Positions 35,506-43,542 of a stretch of 64,000 bases of DNA are shown one piece after another. Position 1 is the stretch's first letter; each line of letters opens with the position of its first letter. Under the pieces are notes generated by a model. It was not told the origin of the DNA, made no database searches, and saw nothing but the letters and a program-made list of their open reading frames with translations. The stretch comes from JBCCCJ01 sp039029315 (GTDB lineage Bacteria; Bacteroidota; Bacteroidia; J057), in NCBI GenBank assembly GCA_039029315.1, contig JBCCGK010000040.1:1-64000 (forward strand), in the 5' to 3' direction. The position numbers were made by a program, and so were the translations under genes.

Positions 35506-36005
35506 TGTTTTTGATGTAAGAGGTAAGACAATCGTTTTTTGATCCGGTTGAGCCGTACGCCAACATTATTGACAGTCATGCCAGTGACTTCAGCCATTTC
35601 TTCATAGCTTAGTCCTTCCAGTAGCAAGAGGGCCAAGGTTCGATTCAGAGGTTTTAATCGATCGATGGCGTCTTTCAATGCCTGCAATTGAGTTTGTTTG
35701 TCTATTTCAAAGGCTATATCCTCCTCCACACGCAGGGGGCTAATTTGGTCCAATTCTGTATATTCATGCCTTTTTCGCTTGCGAACATGCGTAATCGCGG
35801 TATTGAGTGCGATCCGGTATATCCATGTATGGACACTTGATTTTCCTTGAAACCGTTCCCAGGATTTCCACAATTGCATCAGGATCTCCTGGTACAAATC
35901 TTTGCGATCATCAGCATCTGGTGAATAAAAGGCACAGAGTCTGAGAATTCTTGCTTGATTTTGTTGAACCAATTCCTGAAAGTCAGTTGTATCCAGTATA
36001 GCCAT
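35502..36005 (-). CDS. ECF-type RNA polymerase sigma factor
   Basis: This 167-aa protein has sigma region 2 (RILRLCAFYSPDADDRKDLYQEILMQLWKSW, SVHTWIYRIALNTAITHVRK) and region 4 (AIDRLKPLNRTLALLLLEGLSYEEMAEVTGMTVNNVGVRLNRIKKRL). It is the second ECF-type factor in the window and is not closely similar to the one at 16214. The next gene (4-bp overlap) encodes a multi-pass membrane protein. It directs polymerase to a small promoter set in response to an unknown signal. Confidence 0.9.
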   Translation of the reverse strand: MAILDTTDFQELVQQNQARILRLCAFYSPDADDRKDLYQEILMQLWKSWERFQGKSSVHTWIYRIALNTAITHVRKRKRHEYTELDQISPLRVEEDIAFEIDKQTQLQALKDAIDRLKPLNRTLALLLLEGLSYEEMAEVTGMTVNNVGVRLNRIKKRLSYLLHQKQ

Positions 36006-36207
36006 GATACAGACTTAGTCTGAGGAAGGGCAGGTTTTCTTACATTGACATACAAAATTGTGTTGTCAGAGAGTTTTGTTTTGGAAAAGGTCTTCAATTA
36101 TGGTTATCCTTGTGTCTCTTTTCCCTAAATTTGACATGGATTGTACTCCCAATTGAAAATGTAATCGATTTTATTTATATTTCTGATATGGAAGCAATTC
36201 TTTTACA

Positions 36208-36600
36208 ATGAAACAAGAGAATTTTTTGAATCGAGCCAAGCAGAAGCTGGCAAAATTCCTGTTAGCAAACGAATCCACCAAGGAATCGATTTCTATTCGT
36301 GAAGTGAGCAATATTTCCCCCATTGAACAGGAAATATCGGACATTCACACTTCCAATATCTTTGATGAAATGGAGGATAAAGCGAATATTCGAAACCTGG
36401 AAAAAGAATTATCTGCCTCTCTCATTCAGCTGAAAGCCTTGGAAGAAGCCATACAGGAAGCAAAAGGACGCATGCCTGTTCCTGCCAGAAGAGATTCCGC
36501 TATTCCAAATCGAATTACGTTCATTGAAAAAGAATTTGTTAGAGAGAGAGATCCTATTGACAAAATTACTGTCAGGCTCAAAAGGGATAGAAATTCCTAA
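36208..36600 (+). CDS. Hypothetical coiled-coil protein
   Basis: This 130-aa protein has no signal and no membrane segment. Residues 55-88 (MEDKANIRNLEKELSASLIQLKALEEAIQEAKG) have a heptad pattern suggesting a coiled coil, and the C-terminal 30 residues are charged. No family is recognised. Its last 4 bases overlap the 3' end of the convergent PorP/SprF-type gene, so it is at the end of the ubiquitin-like operon but on the opposite strand and not part of it. Confidence 0.5.
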   Translation: MKQENFLNRAKQKLAKFLLANESTKESISIREVSNISPIEQEISDIHTSNIFDEMEDKANIRNLEKELSASLIQLKALEEAIQEAKGRMPVPARRDSAIPNRITFIEKEFVRERDPIDKITVRLKRDRNS

Positions 36601-38102
36601 TTCGGGCTTAGAATTTTCAATTCGATCGTAATCTTTCTTCTTTTTTTCAGGTTTTTGTTTTCTTCTACCTGAAAAATAGACTTCACTTTTTCATTCCTCA
36701 AATCATCCAATCTTTTATTCAGGTAAAATAATTTGACAGCTGCAATTTCTTCCGGATTGAGCCTGTCTCCCTTCTCTACCTGTTTGTTTACCTGAACTCT
36801 CCCTTCTTTGAGATAATCAACATTCAATTGTTCATCCTTGGTGAACTCCTCTCCACTTTTCCTACTTCTGTTGGGATTTACTTCTGCGATATAATTTATT
36901 TCCAACAACTGCCCCTTATCCTGCTGGATTTCCTGAATAAGTTGATCAATTACTTTGAGAAGTTTGGGTATGTCGATCAACTGAGTGATCACCTTATCTT
37001 CCACAAGGTCCATAGATCGATCCCTGTTTTCCTCAAAACTATAGGCGATCAGGGTATGGTCTGAGCCAGAAATATTAAATACCGTTACGTTTATATTTTT
37101 TATTTTTTCCTGTCTCAGCTTTCCTTCCAAAGCATTCCACTTTTGCCACTCAAATAAGGTTTTATCATCAGGATCTTTGGATTGCCAGCTAAATGTTGGA
37201 CCCAAGGAGCCATCAGGTTCTACTTGGAGGGACAAGTTTGATCGACCAACATTCACCCCTATTCCCCCATAGATTTGATTTCGTTGGACATTCCTTACAC
37301 CAAAACGAAATTGAAACGCATCATTTCTCAGAGAAACACCCAAAGAAGCATCTAAAGAAGTAAATCTATCTATTTGCTGATTGCCTTTTTGTGAGTGAAG
37401 ACGAAAAAAAGCGAGAATAGCGGCCGATTTATTTGGTATCTGCTGTTTTAGGTTTGCCTGGACGATGATGTTGCCCGGTAAGTGAGCAGTAAGGGCCTGT
37501 TGCCCCCCTTCAGCTTCAGAAAGCTTAATCAAGGTTTCGGAAGAGACTTGCGGGAGGTTGATCATCAGGTTCACATAAGATTTGTTGGAACCATAGCTTC
37601 TATGATAGTTAAGAGCTGTCCCCAAATAAACCTTCAATCCACTTTCCCCTTCTAAAGCAATATTATCTATGACATTGCCCTGAGCAAGTCTAAGGGAATG
37701 AATGTTTGCAGCGACTCCTATGGAGAACTTATTACTTTTCTTTTGGTTGAGATGCAAAGCCCCAAATACATGCAGTCGATTTTGTCTCAACAGAGCGGCA
37801 TAATCACTGACAACAAAAGCACCCAAGCCCAACATCTTACTATTGAGGGAATGGGAATACCCGGCGAATAAGGTTCTGGGAGATTCCTGCCATTTTCCCC
37901 AATTTTTCCGATACCCTCCAATATAAGCGAGCTGCTTCTCATGCAAACCTGGAGCCGCAGGATTTTCAAACTGGTAGTTATAGGAAATAGGCAAATAAGC
38001 CTCTCCTTGCCCCAATACGCTTGCAAGCAGAAAGCTAACAAAACCGACAGTCAAGCCAATTCTGAGAATCCCGTGTTGAATCCTTGAACGAATATGTCTC
38101 AT
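36597..38102 (-). CDS. PorP/SprF family outer-membrane protein with extra C-terminal domain
   Basis: This 501-aa protein has a signal-like N-terminus (about 1-33). Residues 37-330 show the PorP/SprF barrel pattern: YNYQFENPAAPGLHEKQLAYIGGYRKNWGKW, TLFAGYSHSLNSKMLGLGAFVVSDYAALL, HVFGALHLNQK, FSIGVAANIHSLRLAQGN. Members help export or anchor a partner T9SS protein in the outer membrane. Most are about 300-340 aa; this one has about 170 more residues after the barrel, ending KKRRKITIELKIL, a tail reminiscent of OmpA-like peptidoglycan-binding domains. It is the last gene of the eight-gene operon; its start overlaps the stop of the CHU_C gene by 4 bp, so those two are the expected partner pair. 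Confidence 0.75.
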   Translation of the reverse strand: MRHIRSRIQHGILRIGLTVGFVSFLLASVLGQGEAYLPISYNYQFENPAAPGLHEKQLAYIGGYRKNWGKWQESPRTLFAGYSHSLNSKMLGLGAFVVSDYAALLRQNRLHVFGALHLNQKKSNKFSIGVAANIHSLRLAQGNVIDNIALEGESGLKVYLGTALNYHRSYGSNKSYVNLMINLPQVSSETLIKLSEAEGGQQALTAHLPGNIIVQANLKQQIPNKSAAILAFFRLHSQKGNQQIDRFTSLDASLGVSLRNDAFQFRFGVRNVQRNQIYGGIGVNVGRSNLSLQVEPDGSLGPTFSWQSKDPDDKTLFEWQKWNALEGKLRQEKIKNINVTVFNISGSDHTLIAYSFEENRDRSMDLVEDKVITQLIDIPKLLKVIDQLIQEIQQDKGQLLEINYIAEVNPNRSRKSGEEFTKDEQLNVDYLKEGRVQVNKQVEKGDRLNPEEIAAVKLFYLNKRLDDLRNEKVKSIFQVEENKNLKKRRKITIELKILSPN

Positions 38103-40165
38103 CTCACAATGGTTAGAGATCCTTCTTTATGAAAATTGGAGTCATTTCTGTTACTCATAAGATAAAAGTAAGGGCCATCCGGGATACCACTCCCATCCCA
38201 AAATCTGGCATCAGTAATGCTTACACTTTGCTGACAGCCATACACACATATTCCCTGACGATTATAGAGTTGAATCAGATAGTCAGATTCTTCTGATTGA
38301 TTTCCAGCAAATCGGATATCCCAGGTATCATTGACTCCATCTCCATTGGGTGTCAACAAATTCGGGACAAACATCAATTGCTGAAGATGTAAGAAGAATT
38401 CTTCTGTAACCGAGCAAGCCTCATTCATCACAGTCACTTCTCCTTGCAAGTTGGCCTCGTTTCCTTCTTCTTGTGTGATAAATGTCCAACTCACTTGCAA
38501 AATATCTTCATCCCCATCCAGAGGTAGGTCATCTACCAGATCTCCATCAAGCTGTCTAATGATCCAGGAATAGGAAACATTCTGCTGATCTGTACTGAAT
38601 TCTAAGCGGACAGTTGCCTGTTCAGAGACGATAAAGGTATTTGGTGGATCGAATAACAAATTATTGGAAGTAATCTCAACCTCTGGAATAGCCAATACAT
38701 GAATACTATCTAGAATTTCAAGACTACAAGGCCCATCCTGAATGCTCAATCGGATCGGGAAAGTCCCTGCTTCCGGGAACTGAACAGGAAAAGGGCCTTG
38801 CTCGCTGATGGTGGAGGGCATGGCGGACATATCAAACTCCCAGAGGTAAGTGGCATTGGGTGAGGTAAAAGCTGTTGAAAAATCAGCACTTCCTCCAATG
38901 CAGATGGTTTCATCAAAGGGGTCAATCATGGCAGAAATCCCTTCTGTGACCACCACTGAATTATCAACAAAATCAGAAGCCAGATTCTCACAGACCGTAT
39001 TCTCTCGTCTGGCAAAATAGGTCGTGGAATTATCTGGTTGTCTCATGATCATTTCGCCCTGATCAAAAGAATTCCCGGCAGTATCTATATACCAAAAGAT
39101 GTTTTCAAAAGATTCAGTACTCCCTCCCCTAGCTTCAAGATCGATTCTTTCGCCCCTACAAATGGAGGAGGGATCGATTGTCATGCTGTTGAGTTCATCT
39201 GGCCTGCCATATACGTCAATGGTGATCTCTTGCAGGACATCTTCATCTATACAATCTGAATCAGAAACGATCTTTGCATAAATGGTGGTCGTGGTTCCAG
39301 AATTGTCTACATATGAATAGGTTCTCCCTTCGTTGATTTTTTGGGTTGCATCTGCATCGCTATACCACTCTACTCTTCCTCCTGCTTCCTTTCCTCCATT
39401 GGCTGTGAGGGTGGTACTTCCTCCAGGACAAATAAGCGTTGAGGAAGCTGTGATATCTGTAATTTGTTCAGACTTGGGGGTCTCTGATATGGTTACCTCA
39501 ATCGTATTTGAGCTGTCATTGCAGGCTTCTCTTCGCGCATAGTAAGTTCCTGCTGAACTGACAGGAATACTCTCGCCACTTCCCAGGAATGTCCCTCCCG
39601 AACTTGGATTTCCATCATACCACTTGATGTCGGATTTAGGACCAGCATTGGGGTCTGACTCTGAGACGAAGAGTTCGATAGACTCTCCTTCACAAATTTC
39701 CCGCCCAACTGGATTGGTGGTAATGCTGTCAAGGGTGGTTGGAGCAGAACTTATAAAGATTCTTCTGGTATCATTAAAGGTGTTTGGAGAACCATTAGTC
39801 GGGGTTAAAGACAATCTAAACTTGGTAGCATCTAACCACGATTGCGCATTATTTACAGTCAAACTTAAGGTAAAAACACTGCTGGTTTCTCCTACTAATG
39901 ATCCAGAAGCTCCAATTACTGAATCGTCTGCGTCTACCAAGACAGTGCCACTTCCACTCGTTGTGGAATTGATATACTTCCAATTAAATGAGGTAAAGTC
40001 TTTGCCTCCTCTGGTAATTTCAGCAGAGATGACAAATGTATCTCCTTCACAAAAATACATTGGAGGTTCAGGAGAGAAACTAATGGACTGACTCATGCCA
40101 TTACTGAGACATACGATCATTAGCATCAACCATCCCAACGACGCATAGATTTGATGAAAGTTCAT
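38099..40165 (-). CDS. CHU_C (T9SS type B) surface protein with Ig/PKD-like domains
   Basis: This 688-aa protein has a signal peptide (ending NGMSQS). The middle holds several beta-sandwich modules, two with the pattern GTYYARREAC...N.I.V (about 145-235), others of the PKD type (YLWEFDMSAMPS, FPEAGTFPIRL). The last 85 or so residues are the gliding-motility-type CHU_C domain: FVPNLLTPNGDGVNDTW, YNRQGICVYG, IPDGPYFYLM. This directs export through the type IX system and attachment to the surface. It overlaps the FHA-like membrane protein gene and the PorP/SprF gene by 4 bp each. In the SprB/SprF style such a pair acts together. Confidence 0.85.
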   Translation of the reverse strand: MNFHQIYASLGWLMLMIVCLSNGMSQSISFSPEPPMYFCEGDTFVISAEITRGGKDFTSFNWKYINSTTSGSGTVLVDADDSVIGASGSLVGETSSVFTLSLTVNNAQSWLDATKFRLSLTPTNGSPNTFNDTRRIFISSAPTTLDSITTNPVGREICEGESIELFVSESDPNAGPKSDIKWYDGNPSSGGTFLGSGESIPVSSAGTYYARREACNDSSNTIEVTISETPKSEQITDITASSTLICPGGSTTLTANGGKEAGGRVEWYSDADATQKINEGRTYSYVDNSGTTTTIYAKIVSDSDCIDEDVLQEITIDVYGRPDELNSMTIDPSSICRGERIDLEARGGSTESFENIFWYIDTAGNSFDQGEMIMRQPDNSTTYFARRENTVCENLASDFVDNSVVVTEGISAMIDPFDETICIGGSADFSTAFTSPNATYLWEFDMSAMPSTISEQGPFPVQFPEAGTFPIRLSIQDGPCSLEILDSIHVLAIPEVEITSNNLLFDPPNTFIVSEQATVRLEFSTDQQNVSYSWIIRQLDGDLVDDLPLDGDEDILQVSWTFITQEEGNEANLQGEVTVMNEACSVTEEFFLHLQQLMFVPNLLTPNGDGVNDTWDIRFAGNQSEESDYLIQLYNRQGICVYGCQQSVSITDARFWDGSGIPDGPYFYLMSNRNDSNFHKEGSLTIVR

Positions 40166-41838
40166 ACCAATATCCCTTTTTGGATTTTCCGATTCTCAAT
40201 ATATCTGAAAACAGTGTTCCCCTTTCTTCCCAATCGTATTTCATCTCCCCCCTCCAACGGACAAGACGCTCCATCCTCATATATCTGTCCATTGACCCAA
40301 ATCAGAGCCTCCTTGATGGGTCTGATGAAGACCTTGTGCTTGTTGACATAAATCTCTGCATGTCGCGGATATACTTCGTCATCAGACCACTTCACCCGCA
40401 CCTGCACATTTTTGGATTTGAGATCATTTCCAATGACAACCATTTTTCCTTCAAGTAGCCAGCCATCTATGGCGGTGATAAACCCTGCTTTGATGGAAGG
40501 AGAGATGACTTCCAGTTGGATGGTTTCGAGTCGGGTGGAGATCCCTTTCATTAGGCCCCCCATGACCAGTCCCATACTCATGAATGACAGAAGACGAATA
40601 AAGTCTGCGGGACCTTCTGTGATGAGAAGCAATACATAGACAATCGCAGACAATAATCCCGCTATCAATCCACTGATTATTCCTCTTTTTGTAGAAAGGC
40701 TCGAACGGACAGACATGAGATAGCCGAGCGCGACACTACAGGTCATCCAGATCAAGGGTCCAATTATTCCGGGATTCTCAAAGGTTCCAAACCCCAGCAT
40801 AAATAACAGTCCAGAGATGATTCCGCCTGCGACCGCCCGCATAAGAATTTTGGGCCAGGCTTCCCTAATCCGCTGACCCGGTCCTACTTCTTCTGCCCAT
40901 GAGAGGGCTAATGTGATCCCGAACCCCAAACCTACTCCCCAACTGACACTCACCCAAAAGTCTGAAGGGGCAAACAATTGGGTATATAAATTGGAGACGA
41001 TCCATCCAAGGAATCCTCCTACAGCACCAAACCAAATCCAGTTGAAGAGTTGGAAACTATCAACTTGTTGAAAAAATTGTCCAGCACCAATGTCTGCTCG
41101 ATTGTGGCATTCATGATAATTTTGACATTGATAGTTTTTGCTTCTCCACACACTCAAGGCTGTCCCACATTTGTCTTTCAGTTCGCACTTGTCTGGATAT
41201 AAATATACCAGGAGTTCATCATCTGGGAGCAGTTCTCCTTTTTTGATGGGATGATGTCTTCTGAAGCCTGTTGTTCGGTGGAATATTCGATGTGTGATCA
41301 CATTTTTTTTGAATTCTCTCAGTTTCAGCATCGGTATTCCTTCACTGAATGCTAACAGCAACAAGAGTAAGATCAATATCCCATAGGTAAAACCTTCCGA
41401 GAATCCCATTCCAGACTTGAGATTGAACGCCTGGATATAAGACCAGTTCTTGATTTTTAGATCTTGGGTAATTGGTTTACCGTTTTCATACCATTCAATT
41501 GTGTAGATTCTGCTTTCCCGATGGAGATCTTTCGTAGAATCCACCTTCAGTTGGAGATATATTTCATTGGTATGTTGATTCTCTACCTTCCCAAGATAAT
41601 TGATTTTTAGTTCTTGCCGACTTCCTTTTATCGTCTCAAAAGCCTTTAATTCTTGATTCTGACCATCAAATTGATAAAAACTCTTGCCGTTTTTTTCAGC
41701 CTGGAGGTGAATCGTGATATAAGGGGAGGTCTTATAGACAGTATCAATCTGCAAAGATGGTTCCTGTGCAACAATCCAGGAATTGCCCACAAAAAAGCAG
41801 AACAAAAAGCAGATTGCGAGATTCTCTAGCTGTTTCAT
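40162..41838 (-). CDS. Polytopic membrane protein with Cys4-His cluster and C-terminal FHA-like domain
   Basis: This 558-aa protein has a signal peptide, an extracytoplasmic beta-rich domain (about 25-148), a first transmembrane segment (152-165) and a cytoplasmic part (about 166-262). The cytoplasmic part contains C218, C224, C238, C244 and H245, a treble-clef/RING-like spacing with one possible zinc site. Several further membrane segments follow (about 266-432). The C-terminus (about 465-548) matches the FHA fold: VYPRHAEIYV, then WVNGQIYE and CPLEGGDEIRLGR. FHA domains bind phosphothreonine. It overlaps the JAMM gene and the CHU_C gene by 4 bp each. In this operon it could act as a scaffold or E3-like factor at the inner membrane. 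That is inference; a full RING with eight ligands is absent. Confidence 0.65.
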   Translation of the reverse strand: MKQLENLAICFLFCFFVGNSWIVAQEPSLQIDTVYKTSPYITIHLQAEKNGKSFYQFDGQNQELKAFETIKGSRQELKINYLGKVENQHTNEIYLQLKVDSTKDLHRESRIYTIEWYENGKPITQDLKIKNWSYIQAFNLKSGMGFSEGFTYGILILLLLLLAFSEGIPMLKLREFKKNVITHRIFHRTTGFRRHHPIKKGELLPDDELLVYLYPDKCELKDKCGTALSVWRSKNYQCQNYHECHNRADIGAGQFFQQVDSFQLFNWIWFGAVGGFLGWIVSNLYTQLFAPSDFWVSVSWGVGLGFGITLALSWAEEVGPGQRIREAWPKILMRAVAGGIISGLLFMLGFGTFENPGIIGPLIWMTCSVALGYLMSVRSSLSTKRGIISGLIAGLLSAIVYVLLLITEGPADFIRLLSFMSMGLVMGGLMKGISTRLETIQLEVISPSIKAGFITAIDGWLLEGKMVVIGNDLKSKNVQVRVKWSDDEVYPRHAEIYVNKHKVFIRPIKEALIWVNGQIYEDGASCPLEGGDEIRLGRKGNTVFRYIENRKIQKGILV

Positions 41839-43538
41839 GTTGATTCTTCCTGATTAGGTTCTTCTGTTTGTCCGATACTCTCCAATCCTTGCCAGGGCAA
41901 AAATATTGTCTCCTCTTCATTCGGATGAAGTTGTTTTCGATCACCTGAATTGTTGAGCTCTTCTTTGGATTCCTTCCAGGTGAAAAAGGCGGTTTCCAAC
42001 TTGGGTCTAGGATCTCTTGAAAGTGGGTCGACCTCCATCGCAATCTGATAAGACTCCCGAAACAGCTGACTATGCTCTCTCAAATCAGCCTCAGACAGAA
42101 ATAATCCATGTCCAGGATGGGTATGAAACCAACCAACCAGCTTCAGATCTGGATTTTCTCGCATAGCATCATCCAGCTGACTCCAGGCCAATCCTCCGAA
42201 AGTAAGGGTATATCGATTTTGGGCGTCGGCATCTATCGGAACAAATCTGGTGATCACGAGTTCATAGGGCTTTTCTCCAAAGACCTTCCCGAGCAGAAAT
42301 CCACCTATTTCAGGGATTTGTTCTATCTGATCCATATCCAGCTCCATCTCGTCCTCCTGATGCTTCTCAATCCACTGCAAAATGGCTTGCTGGCTGTCTC
42401 GGTGGAGGTAGACTGTCTGCACGGCTGTATCTTCCCAATATTCTCTCAAATCTTGTTTGAGAAAGGAGTCATCTTTCAGGATCTTTTCCAAAGAAGCCAC
42501 TTCGGCTCTCTGTTGAATGACAGGAGGCTCCACTATTTGGATAGACACTGTTGATTGTTGCGTCTCCTCTTTTTCCTTGGTCTCCTTCTTTCCCTCATTT
42601 GTTTCCTCTAAGGATCTTCTCTTCATTCCTTGTTCGTTTTTTCTTTTCCTTGCTCTTCTTCCGAGAATGAGAAGCAGGAGCAGAACTGCCCCAGAGACAA
42701 AAATGAGCGTCCAATATCTTGGTGGGATTTCGGGCAGGGAGAAATTTCCGATCCAATCGATCACTCCTGTATTGTCCCCCTTCAAAACTGTGTTTGTAGA
42801 GTCTACTTGAAATGGGTTGGTCAAGGGCTCATTCGTACTGTCTTCCGGCAGCGGATCAGGCTGATCTGGGTTCTTGGGATCGTTTCCTGTCTCTTGTTCT
42901 GGATCTGGGTCAGGGTCTTTTGTTGGAATGGCAACATTTCCTGAATCCTGCCCTTCTTCCTGTACGTTCTGGCCTCCATTGGCTGTTTCATGAACTACCG
43001 TTGAATTCGAGGAATCATTTGTGGGTGTCTCACTTGTATCTGGAGGCGGATCAGGTACACGAGCAGTCGGCAATATGTGAATCGGAATGGAAAAAGTAGC
43101 GAATACTGAATCTTTTTTGCCTTTTAGATATAATTCCCCCCTAATGTTCTCATTGAGGCCCAAAAGGGTATCGAAGGAAGCGCCTAATTTGAAAATAAAC
43201 TCAGGTAAAACCAGATTAACATTTTCTTCTTTGTTCTTTTCAATCAAAGATTTGCTATCAAACAAGCGAATCCAATATGACTCTGCATTCTCTATTTCAA
43301 GGGATACCCAACCTTGCAGGAAAATCTCACAGTTTTCAATATCGCTTATCGATATGGCTCCGGTTTTGCCATCTATACTTGCTCCCTCAGTTGCGATTTC
43401 ATATGACACCTGCTTGACTGTCCCATCCAAATCCTGAAAAGAAAAATTCCCTTTATATTCATCTTGGCAGTAAGCTGCTCCAACGCTTAAGCTCGCGAAC
43501 ACACAACAGAGACACCATATGTAGACCCATTGATTCAC
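41835..43538 (-). CDS. Inner-membrane-anchored JAMM/JAB isopeptidase
   Basis: The GTG at 43538 is preferred over a GTG at 43583 because it lies 5 bp after the upstream stop and starts directly before the signal segment; the protein is then 567 aa. It has a signal (ending AAYCQ), an extracytoplasmic beta-rich domain (about 26-155), a proline/acid-rich linker (about 160-235), one transmembrane helix (275-294), and a cytoplasmic tail with a JAMM domain (about 400-525). The JAMM residues are Glu410, His472 and His474 in FHTHPGHG, Ser482 and Asp485 in LSEADL, fitting HxHx7SxxD. Such enzymes remove or process ubiquitin-like tags. The overlap with the FHA-like gene is 4 bp. Expected role: deconjugation or maturation of the small ubiquitin-fold protein of the operon. 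Confidence 0.8.
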   Translation of the reverse strand: MNQWVYIWCLCCVFASLSVGAAYCQDEYKGNFSFQDLDGTVKQVSYEIATEGASIDGKTGAISISDIENCEIFLQGWVSLEIENAESYWIRLFDSKSLIEKNKEENVNLVLPEFIFKLGASFDTLLGLNENIRGELYLKGKKDSVFATFSIPIHILPTARVPDPPPDTSETPTNDSSNSTVVHETANGGQNVQEEGQDSGNVAIPTKDPDPDPEQETGNDPKNPDQPDPLPEDSTNEPLTNPFQVDSTNTVLKGDNTGVIDWIGNFSLPEIPPRYWTLIFVSGAVLLLLLILGRRARKRKNEQGMKRRSLEETNEGKKETKEKEETQQSTVSIQIVEPPVIQQRAEVASLEKILKDDSFLKQDLREYWEDTAVQTVYLHRDSQQAILQWIEKHQEDEMELDMDQIEQIPEIGGFLLGKVFGEKPYELVITRFVPIDADAQNRYTLTFGGLAWSQLDDAMRENPDLKLVGWFHTHPGHGLFLSEADLREHSQLFRESYQIAMEVDPLSRDPRPKLETAFFTWKESKEELNNSGDRKQLHPNEEETIFLPWQGLESIGQTEEPNQEEST

Positions 43539-43542
43539 TGAT

